Assembly: GCA_023136735.1 (NCBI GenBank) | Contig: JAGLQQ010000088.1 | Span: 1 to 10,861 of the forward strand | Length of the DNA: 10,861 bases | DNA from: Candidatus Omnitrophota bacterium | GTDB taxonomy: Bacteria > Omnitrophota > Gorgyraeia > B26-G9 | Direction of reading: 5' to 3' | Shown here: positions 1-4,757 of the stretch, in pieces | Layout of the letters: each line of letters starts with the position of its first letter | How positions within the stretch are numbered: position 1 is the stretch's first letter | The notes under the pieces: generated by a model | What the model saw: the letters and a program-made list of their open reading frames with translations, nothing else | What the model was told of the DNA's origin: nothing | Databases searched by the model: none | Made by a program: the position numbers and the translations under genes

Positions 1-55
1 TGATAAGGTGAGATTCAGGAAGAATATCATCCAACGCGCTTAAAAATTCCCCCAT
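1..55 (-). CDS. N-terminal fragment of an unidentified protein (cut by the left edge)
   Basis: An ATG at the high end opens a minus-strand frame that stays open to the window edge, giving 18 residues (MGEFLSALDDILPESHLI). An in-frame stop lies eight codons upstream of the ATG, so the reading frame cannot extend much further. The ribosome-binding site is weak (AAAG shortly before the ATG). The fragment is too short to assign a family, and I do not recognise it. It has the same direction as all other genes, which mildly supports it. It could still be a chance frame. Confidence 0.4.
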   Translation of the reverse strand, partial: MGEFLSALDDILPESHLI

Positions 56-120
56 AATCTTTATTCGAAGTCCACACTAAATAAGAAAGAGCCAGTATTT
101 TCTATCTAAGGGTTATGGAG

Positions 121-151
121 TTTACCCATTTTTTTTAAAGCACCTTATAAT
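121..151 (+). promoter_or_regulatory. Possible plus-strand promoter
   Basis: A perfect TATAAT lies at 146-151. It is preceded by TTTACC at 121-126, which matches the -35 consensus at four of six positions, with a long 19-nt spacer. It would direct transcription rightwards through the hairpin at 192-230, the small ORF and the palindromic element. The region is AT-rich, so a chance TATAAT is quite possible. Confidence 0.22.
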
Positions 152-191
152 TTACTACGAAGCAGCTAGGGAGAATTGTTTTTGCGGATTT

Positions 192-230
192 AAAGGTTGC
201 TTTTGCCATGGATGAGCAAAAACAACCTTT
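192..230 (-). repeat. 15-bp inverted repeat (hairpin)
   Basis: Arms at 192-206 and 216-230 are inverted copies with one difference, around a 9-nt loop. Read on the minus strand the single non-Watson-Crick position becomes a G-U pair, so a minus-strand RNA would form an uninterrupted 15-bp stem. No U-tract follows on either strand, so it is not a standard intrinsic terminator. The stretch 176-185 is also perfectly complementary to 216-225 and could compete for the right arm. Confidence 0.6.
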
Positions 231-261
231 TCCTCGGAGACTGACAGGAGGTCAGGAGAGA

Positions 262-339
262 ATGAGTAAAAACTGTTCTTCCTATCTGGCTTCCCACTAC
301 TTTTATATTCTTTTTACCTTGTTTTCTTTTATATTTTAG
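262..339 (+). CDS. Possible small hydrophobic peptide (25 aa)
   Basis: An ATG codon opens a 25-codon frame ending in TAG. A full AGGAGG lies at 246-251, ten bases upstream, and a second AGGAGAG directly abuts the start. The product is polar for about seven residues and then aromatic and hydrophobic to its end (ASHYFYILFTLFSFIF), with five Phe and three Tyr. This resembles a small membrane peptide or an aromatic-rich leader peptide. The same frame is open upstream, and an ATG at 208 would give 43 residues, but that start lacks a ribosome-binding site. The Shine-Dalgarno sits mostly in the loop of a small hairpin (241-255). It is the only candidate gene on the plus strand, and nothing identifies its function. 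A chance ORF in T-rich DNA remains likely. Confidence 0.25.
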   Translation: MSKNCSSYLASHYFYILFTLFSFIF

Positions 340-362
340 CGTTTAATTATTGCTGCAGAATT

Positions 363-382
363 CTATGGGCGTGAGCTCATAG
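363..382 (+). repeat. Left palindrome, 8-bp stem with GTGA loop
   Basis: Bases 363-370 pair with 375-382 over eight positions, including one G-U pair on the plus strand, closing a GNRA-type tetraloop. Confidence 0.6.
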
Positions 383-474
383 ATGATTGCCTTTGATTAT
401 CCGCCAGTTTTCACCAAAAAGATAGGCGGTCAAGTGTTAGGCGGATGTTACGCCGCAGGCGAAACGTGAAGATG

Positions 475-494
475 CTATGGGTGTAAACCCATAG
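475..494 (+). repeat. Right palindrome, perfect 8-bp stem with GTAA loop
   Basis: Bases 475-482 and 487-494 are perfectly complementary around a GTAA tetraloop. The flanks GTGAA (466-470) and TTCAC (498-502) add a further 5-bp stem across an asymmetric internal loop (four bases against three). The structure ends three bases before the stop codon of the GAF/HD-GYP gene. No run of T follows on the minus strand, so it is a poor intrinsic terminator for that gene. Confidence 0.7.
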
Positions 495-504
495 AGATTC
501 ACTC

Positions 505-2001
505 TTATAGTTTCTTCCACATGCATGCATCATTTTTGCTTTTGAATATTTTGTTTTTTGAACGCTTGATGACTCGAATAAAAGCATCTACGATAATCGG
601 ATCAAATTGCTCTCCGCTGGATTTTACGATTTCTGAAACAGCCTGAGAAATAGATAATTTTCTTCTATAAGGCCTTTTGGAAAGCATGGCTTCAAATGAA
701 TCGGCAACTGCCAGAATTCTAGCTCCAAAAGGAATATCTTCTCCCTTGAGTCCGCTAGGATATCCGTATCCATCATAACGTTCATGATGGTGGATGATGA
801 TAGGTAAAACAGCTTTTACTCTTCCGCCAATTGGTTTGATGAGCTGTGCTCCTCTAATATGTTTTTCTTTAATTATTTTATAATCTTTTCCAGTTAGCTT
901 TGTTGATTTTTTTAAGATTTTTTGAGGTAATCCCATCTGGCTGACATTATGTAAAATAGCCGCATAATAAAGCATACGCATCTGATCCGATTGCAATTTT
1001 AACTCCATCCCAATAGACATTGTAAGGTTAATGAATAAATTAGAACGTCCATAATTATCCGCAACGCCAGAGCTCAAAATAGAAGCCAGTGCCTTAATGC
1101 TGTTTAATGCCAGTTTTTCCTGCTCATCGTAAAGCTGAGCATTTTTAATGGCAATTACCGCCTGCTCAGATAAAGTAGTAATAATTTCTTTGTCAAAGGA
1201 GCTGAAAGGCTTTCCATCTAATCGCTGTGACATACTAACGGCCCCGATAATGTGTTCTTCGGCTACAAAGGGAATGCACATGAATTTAGGTTTGATTAAA
1301 GCAATTCCGGTTTTTATAACATTACCTTCAATCCCCTCCCCCATTTTAAGTGTTTTCTGTTTGGCGCCTTTATTTTGAACATCAACAATAGCATGCGGTA
1401 TAATATGACGTTTGTATTTGTCAACAAGCATAATGCAGCAGCGCTGAGCGCGCAAAACCTGCAAACTTAAGCGAGCGATTCGAGGTAATAATTCATTGAG
1501 TTCAAGCGTTGAGCTGATGATCCTGCCAACTGTATGCACTGTCGATAAGGCAATTGTTTTGGGCCTTATTGTTTCGTAAAGTCTTGAAACTTCCAGTTCT
1601 TTTTGAACACCTTCAATAGTGGTGCAAGTAAAGGAATTAAAAAGGTTTAAAAGATCATCTGAAATTTTTTCTTTTACTTTGCACAGTCCGATAAATCCGT
1701 ATGCTTGCTCAGACCGGGTAATTGGAATGCAGTAGTAAAGTTTTTTATCTTTAGCAGTGCAACTTTGTACCCTTAGGGTTTTTCGAGATTTTAATAAAAG
1801 CAGATTAATTTTTTCGATGCATTCCTTTGAAGGTTTCTTAGTAGAGTAAAATTTTTTTTGTTTGCCAGGGAAAGTATGTGAATTAGGAATTATCAGCCAT
1901 GAGCAACTGCCAATTAAAGGAGAGAAAGTCTCTATTTCACCTTTCCATGATGGATGATCTGTTAGCTTGCAAAATAATTCTTCTTGGTATGAGCTTTTCA
2001 T
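505..2001 (-). CDS. GAF domain protein with degenerate HD-GYP domain
   Basis: The 498-residue product is a soluble signalling protein with no evident signal peptide or membrane segment. Residues 1-140 are poorly conserved and may be a divergent sensory region. Residues about 150-290 form a GAF domain, ending in the usual helix leading into the output domain. Residues about 300-480 form an HD-GYP domain. The second half of HD-GYP is well kept: HHHERYDGYGYP at 404-415, LKGEDIP, ARILAVAD with D434, RPYR and GEQFDP. The first half is not. The HD dyad with its following GK reads H351-N352 then S354-Q355, and the usual upstream GH(S/T) reads YGRS near 317-320. HD-GYP proteins normally hydrolyse cyclic di-GMP at a metal centre built on the HD dyad. 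Loss of that aspartate suggests a ligand-binding or partner-binding role instead. The gene starts 19 bp after the PilZ gene and has only a weak G-rich ribosome-binding site (about 2011-2015), suggesting translational linkage. Confidence 0.9.
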   Translation of the reverse strand: MKSSYQEELFCKLTDHPSWKGEIETFSPLIGSCSWLIIPNSHTFPGKQKKFYSTKKPSKECIEKINLLLLKSRKTLRVQSCTAKDKKLYYCIPITRSEQAYGFIGLCKVKEKISDDLLNLFNSFTCTTIEGVQKELEVSRLYETIRPKTIALSTVHTVGRIISSTLELNELLPRIARLSLQVLRAQRCCIMLVDKYKRHIIPHAIVDVQNKGAKQKTLKMGEGIEGNVIKTGIALIKPKFMCIPFVAEEHIIGAVSMSQRLDGKPFSSFDKEIITTLSEQAVIAIKNAQLYDEQEKLALNSIKALASILSSGVADNYGRSNLFINLTMSIGMELKLQSDQMRMLYYAAILHNVSQMGLPQKILKKSTKLTGKDYKIIKEKHIRGAQLIKPIGGRVKAVLPIIIHHHERYDGYGYPSGLKGEDIPFGARILAVADSFEAMLSKRPYRRKLSISQAVSEIVKSSGEQFDPIIVDAFIRVIKRSKNKIFKSKNDACMWKKL

Positions 2002-2020
2002 GAAATATTGCCCCCGAGAT

Positions 2021-2398
2021 CTATGCTTCTTGGTTTTGGAGCGCGCTATAAACTAATTTTTTGTCTTCTTCGTTGTTCCACCAAGAGAAGCTGATACCTA
2101 TATCGAAGTCATTGCTTTGAGGATCAGTTTGTTTTATCCAAGCAATCCTGCCGAAGGTACGGATACTGTGATGCTCAGGACTGATTTTTATGTCAACGCC
2201 GATAGGAGTTCGAAGGGGTAGTTCTGTTTTTGTTCTTAGTGCTATGCCGCCAAGACTAATATTAGCAGCCGTATCAAGAATCTTTTCATGGTAGGTTGAA
2301 TATGTGCGGGGATCAAGTAATTTGAAGCTTGCTTTTATCCCAGTGACATTATATCTTAAGAATTTCCGTTTCTCTTCAAACATGGTTTTAGTATCCAT
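2021..2398 (-). CDS. Stand-alone PilZ domain protein
   Basis: This 125-residue protein is essentially a single PilZ domain, the common cyclic di-GMP receptor fold. The ligand motifs are present: RxxxR at residues 11-15 (RKFLR) and the [D/N]xSxxG motif at 46-51 (NISLGG). The strand-forming segment FGRIAWIK and the closing FDIGISF are also typical. The product is probably cytoplasmic and able to bind cyclic di-GMP. The start is an ATG preceded by GGGGAG at a short distance. An internal ATG five codons later is less likely because it lies too far from that site. It is the first gene of a two-gene unit with the GAF/HD-GYP protein, behind a consensus promoter. Such small PilZ proteins usually act by docking on a partner, which here could be the GAF/HD-GYP protein or the pilus motor. 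Confidence 0.9.
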   Translation of the reverse strand: MDTKTMFEEKRKFLRYNVTGIKASFKLLDPRTYSTYHEKILDTAANISLGGIALRTKTELPLRTPIGVDIKISPEHHSIRTFGRIAWIKQTDPQSNDFDIGISFSWWNNEEDKKLVYSALQNQEA

Positions 2399-2465
2399 AC
2401 TCTCCCCACAACGTTTAAAAGTTTTTTTATAGTATTTAAAAACATTATTTTATTTCTATAGTTAC

Positions 2466-2494
2466 ATTATAAAAAGCTGGTTATAATTTGTCAA
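2466..2494 (-). promoter_or_regulatory. Consensus sigma70 promoter of the PilZ / HD-GYP unit
   Basis: On the minus strand TTGACA (2489-2494) and TATAAT (2466-2471) are both exact consensus hexamers separated by exactly 17 bp. Transcription would start near 2459, leaving an AT-rich leader of about 60 nt before the PilZ gene. I see no riboswitch-like fold in that leader. The promoter lies 35 bp or more beyond the hisS stop codon, so the signalling genes need not depend on hisS transcription. Confidence 0.85.
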
Positions 2495-2529
2495 GTACAA
2501 TTTTACAGAAAATTAGGATTTGACTGCAA

Positions 2530-3792
2530 TTATGGAGTTAGTTCTCTTTTTATGACTTCTAGTAAAGCACTGATTTTTATTAGTTCCTGAGTTCCTTTAT
2601 CCATATACTTAATTATAATGTTGTCATCCTTTAATTCGTCATCACCTAATATAAGTACATGTGAACAGTTAAGTTTATTGGCTTGACGCATTTGAGCCTT
2701 AATTGATTTGTTCTCAAAGTCAAGGTGCACTGAGATTGAATTCTTTCTCAAAGTATGCGCAATTTTAAAAATTCTGCTATAAGAACCCGCCCCTAATCCT
2801 ATAGCAAAAATACTTTGCTTGCTTGCAATATTCGCGGTGAAAGATTCAGCTTTTTGGGCTAGTAATAAACGCTCGACTCCACAGGCAAATCCTATAGCAC
2901 CGGTAGTGGGACCGCCTAATTGCTCAATAAGATTATCATATCTGCCGCCGGCCAGTATTGTGTTTTGGGCGCCAAGTTTATCATGCGTGATTTCAAACAC
3001 TGTCTTTGTATAGTAATCAAGACCTCGTACAAGATATGGATCTAAAATATAATCAACCTTTAGTAATTCCAGAGCATTCTGAAATACAGCGAAATCTTTC
3101 AGGGACTCCTGGCTTAGGCAATCAATTATTTTTGGAGCATTCTTAAGCATTTTTTTGCAGCTCTTGCTCTTGCAATCGAGAATTCTTAAAACATTACGCT
3201 CGTATCTGCTTTGGCAGTTTTCGCATAATAGGTTTTTCTCAGGAAGGAGAAAAGCTTTAAGTTTCCTTGAAAAATTTTGCTTATCCTCACTGCTTCCAAC
3301 GGTGTTAATTAAAACATTAAAGTTTTTTATGCCGATTTCTTTTAGATATTCTATAGCCAGGTTTAGTGTCTCGGCATCAAGAAATGGATTATAAGAGCCT
3401 ATAGCCTCTACCCCAATTTGATAAAACTGCCGGTTTCTTCCGGCTTGCGGCTTTTCACCGCGGAACATAGGACCGCTGTAGAAAAATTTGGTTAAGCCTG
3501 TATGGCTATAATTATGCTCAAGGTAAGCGCGCACTATAGAAGCAGTAGCTTCAGGGCGTAATGCTATAGACCTGTTGCCTTTGTCCAAAAAGGTATACAT
3601 TTCTTTTTCAACAATGTCAGTTTGCTGTCCAATGCTTCTCGTAAACAGTCCGCTTTCCTCAATGATTGGAACAATAATCTGCTTGTATCCATACCTTGAA
3701 AAGACTTTACCTGCCTGTTTATGGAGAAAATTCCATTGGGTTATTTCAGTCGGCAGAATGTCCCGCACACCTTTTAAAACTCTAATTTTCAT
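2530..3792 (-). CDS. hisS: Histidine-tRNA ligase (HisRS)
   Basis: This cytoplasmic class II aminoacyl-tRNA synthetase charges tRNA-His with histidine using ATP. Starting from MKIRVLKG it has 420 residues, the normal bacterial length. Family motifs appear in order: the N-terminal KGVRDILP, motif 2 around FRGEKPQAGRNRQFYQIGVE (111-130), the histidine-specific VRGLDYYTKTVFEI (255-268), AGGRYDNLI (281-289) and motif 3 GFACGVERLL (301-310). The C-terminal anticodon-binding domain is from about 326 to 415. The insertion region carries C190, C193, C207 and C212, as in many bacterial HisRS. A longer in-frame start at 3828 exists, but it would begin inside the terminator stem upstream and add unconserved residues. 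The ATG at 3792 has a GGA about seven bases upstream. No clear promoter of its own is visible, so it may rely on read-through of the HU terminator. Confidence 0.97.
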   Translation of the reverse strand: MKIRVLKGVRDILPTEITQWNFLHKQAGKVFSRYGYKQIIVPIIEESGLFTRSIGQQTDIVEKEMYTFLDKGNRSIALRPEATASIVRAYLEHNYSHTGLTKFFYSGPMFRGEKPQAGRNRQFYQIGVEAIGSYNPFLDAETLNLAIEYLKEIGIKNFNVLINTVGSSEDKQNFSRKLKAFLLPEKNLLCENCQSRYERNVLRILDCKSKSCKKMLKNAPKIIDCLSQESLKDFAVFQNALELLKVDYILDPYLVRGLDYYTKTVFEITHDKLGAQNTILAGGRYDNLIEQLGGPTTGAIGFACGVERLLLAQKAESFTANIASKQSIFAIGLGAGSYSRIFKIAHTLRKNSISVHLDFENKSIKAQMRQANKLNCSHVLILGDDELKDDNIIIKYMDKGTQELIKISALLEVIKRELTP

Positions 3793-3813
3793 AATATTCC
3801 ATCGTTTTAAATA

Positions 3814-3843
3814 AAAACCCCAATACACTATGATTGGGGTTTT
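3814..3843 (-). terminator. Intrinsic terminator of the HU/IHF gene
   Basis: An 11-bp perfect stem (3814-3824 with 3833-3843) contains a GGGG/CCCC core around an 8-nt loop. On the minus strand it runs into TTTTTATTT, a good U-tract. It lies 33 bp after the HU/IHF stop codon and about 20 bp before the hisS start, so it separates the two genes or lets a fraction of transcripts through to hisS. Confidence 0.85.
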
Positions 3844-3876
3844 GTATTAATTTTGCTGATTCTTTTTTAAACCCAA

Positions 3877-4149
3877 CTATTTTACTAGTTTCTTCATTTC
3901 CAAACCAGGTTTAAAAACAACAACTCTTTTTGGAGGTACAGGAACTATCTCTCCAGTGCGTGGATTGCGACCAGTTCTACCGCGTCTGGATTTTACTTTG
4001 AAAATTCCAAAATTACGCAGTTCCACTGTGTTTCCGTTAACAAGGCTATCAATAATAGAGTCAAGTGCTTTTTGCACAACCTTTTTAATATCCTGCTGTT
4101 TCATTTTTGTTTCAGTTGCAATCTTAAGAACAATATCTTTTTTAGTCAT
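3877..4149 (-). CDS. HU/IHF family DNA-binding protein
   Basis: This 90-residue nucleoid protein bends or compacts DNA as a dimer. The N-terminal helices (MTKKDIVLKIA to SLVNG) are followed by VELRNFGIF (42-50). The DNA-binding beta-arm carries the signature GRNPRTGE (60-67), whose proline is the residue that intercalates into the minor groove. The tail FKPGLEMKKLV is typical. Length and motif spacing match the family closely. From sequence alone I cannot say whether it acts as HU or as an IHF-like subunit. The start is fixed by a full AGGAGG at 4160-4165, ten bases upstream. It is probably transcribed from a promoter in the short gap upstream or from the preceding gene, and it ends at the terminator at 3814-3843. 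Confidence 0.96.
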   Translation of the reverse strand: MTKKDIVLKIATETKMKQQDIKKVVQKALDSIIDSLVNGNTVELRNFGIFKVKSRRGRTGRNPRTGEIVPVPPKRVVVFKPGLEMKKLVK

Positions 4150-4159
4150 CCCGGGCTAT

Positions 4160-4165
4160 CCTCCT
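4160..4165 (-). promoter_or_regulatory. Strong ribosome-binding site of the HU/IHF gene
   Basis: A complete AGGAGG on the minus strand, ten bases before the ATG at 4149. It is the strongest such site before any well-supported gene in the window, fitting an abundant nucleoid protein. Confidence 0.8.
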
Positions 4166-4185
4166 TTCCCATGCTGTTTTAATTT

Positions 4186-4214
4186 ATTACAAGTCAAATA
4201 TTGAATTATGAAAA
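4186..4214 (-). promoter_or_regulatory. Possible promoter of the HU/IHF gene
   Basis: On the minus strand TTTTCA (4209-4214, four of six matches) and TGTAAT (4186-4191, five of six) are 17 bp apart and overlap the 3' end of the preceding gene. A TTGACT at 4192-4197 lies nearby but has no partner at the right distance. The signal is modest, and read-through from upstream is an alternative. Confidence 0.35.
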
Positions 4215-4691
4215 GAAATTTTTAGCTACAAAGTAAACTATTGAAATCAACATCATGATTAAGAACAATGCAAAGAACGGATTTGTGAGGGTTCGTTTAC
4301 ATACTTGAGTGAAAACATTAATCTTACCAAGATCATTCTTTCTGTTTTCCAATGATCCTAACATTTTATTAAGAGTGATATAAGAATTGTGCCAGTCATT
4401 TTCCAGCTTTTCCATTTGCAGCGGAGATAATATGTTAATGCTTTTTAAACTCATGACTTGTGAAATAACATCAAAAGTTCTATCTTCCGCGGTAGGCTTG
4501 ATTCCTAAAGAATCCATCAGAGCCTGATACTTTCTGGCTAAACTGCTTTTTAGTTCAAGAAAGTTTTTTTCTTCATCTTCAGTGAAACTTTGTTGCTCAC
4601 TGGCGCGTTTATACAATTCATAAAATGACTTCCATAAATCAACAAATTCTGTTAACTGCTTTATCCTTGCTTCTAAATTTTTATCTATCAT
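4206..4691 (-). CDS. Unidentified tail-anchored membrane protein (161 aa)
   Basis: I do not recognise this family. Residues 1-130 are highly charged and helix-rich with no signal peptide, and could form a helical bundle or coiled coil. It contains LTEFVDLWKSFYELYKRA near 13-30 and a second long helix near 90-120. A single strongly hydrophobic segment follows at about 137-160 (NPFFALFLIMMLISIVYFVA), placed at the very end as in tail-anchored proteins, so the bulk would face the cytoplasm. The start chosen is the ATG at 4691, with GAAGGA about eight bases upstream. A TTG at 4715 would add eight residues but lies only a few bases from the likely transcription start. The gene follows the PilZ-PilT gene and has its own promoter. 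A role at the pilus machinery is possible but only inferred from position. Confidence 0.75.
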   Translation of the reverse strand: MIDKNLEARIKQLTEFVDLWKSFYELYKRASEQQSFTEDEEKNFLELKSSLARKYQALMDSLGIKPTAEDRTFDVISQVMSLKSINILSPLQMEKLENDWHNSYITLNKMLGSLENRKNDLGKINVFTQVCKRTLTNPFFALFLIMMLISIVYFVAKNFFS

Positions 4692-4728
4692 TTTTCCTAT
4701 CCTTCTTGTTAACAACGACTACGGTTAA

Positions 4729-4757
4729 ATAATATCATATGGGTTATTTTATGTCAA
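4729..4757 (-). promoter_or_regulatory. Near-consensus sigma70 promoter of the membrane protein gene
   Basis: On the minus strand TTGACA (4752-4757) and TATTAT (4729-4734) are spaced by exactly 17 bp. The -35 box overlaps the TGA stop codon of the PilZ-PilT gene. Transcription would start near 4722, about 30 nt before the ATG at 4691. This supports the shorter start and marks the end of tight coupling with the guaA-dnaE-pilT unit. Confidence 0.8.

Larger units (their letters stand above)
358..500 (+). mobile_element. Candidate MITE-like or structured-RNA element bounded by paired palindromes
   Basis: The stretch opens with an 8-bp hairpin at 363-382 (loop GTGA) and closes with a very similar 8-bp hairpin at 475-494 (loop GTAA). 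Both begin CTATGGG. Just outside, GAAT at 358-361 and ATTC at 497-500 extend the ends into an imperfect inverted repeat. The core at 401-466 is about 55% G+C by hand count, well above the AT-rich surroundings, and carries several GGCG/CGCC segments able to pair in alternative ways. On the plus strand both loops are of GNRA type and the one imperfect pair is G-U, favouring plus-strand folding. No transposase lies inside and I see no target duplication. It could be an IS200/IS605-type non-autonomous element or a non-coding RNA. Confidence 0.4.

Noticed and set aside
110..136. Weak hairpin followed by eight T, resembling a plus-strand terminator
   Set aside because: The stem is only four base pairs and no plus-strand gene ends there. 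It probably reflects AT-rich composition, although the hairpin vaguely resembles the CTATGGG palindromes.
475..494. Intrinsic terminator for the GAF/HD-GYP gene
   Set aside because: The stem is strong, but on the minus strand it is followed by CATCTTCACG, without a U-tract.
358..504. Cyclic di-GMP riboswitch in the region next to the HD-GYP gene
   Set aside because: The GNRA loops drew attention, but the conserved core sequences of the known c-di-GMP aptamers are absent and the element lies downstream, not upstream, of the signalling gene.
3793..3828. Twelve-residue N-terminal extension of HisRS from an ATG at 3828
   Set aside because: That start lies inside the terminator hairpin, has no ribosome-binding site, and adds residues not seen in HisRS. 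The ATG at 3792 begins with the conserved MKIRVLKGVRDILP.
4692..4715. TTG start giving an eight-residue extension of the tail-anchored protein
   Set aside because: It lies about seven bases from the predicted transcription start, while the ATG at 4691 has a well-placed GAAGGA.
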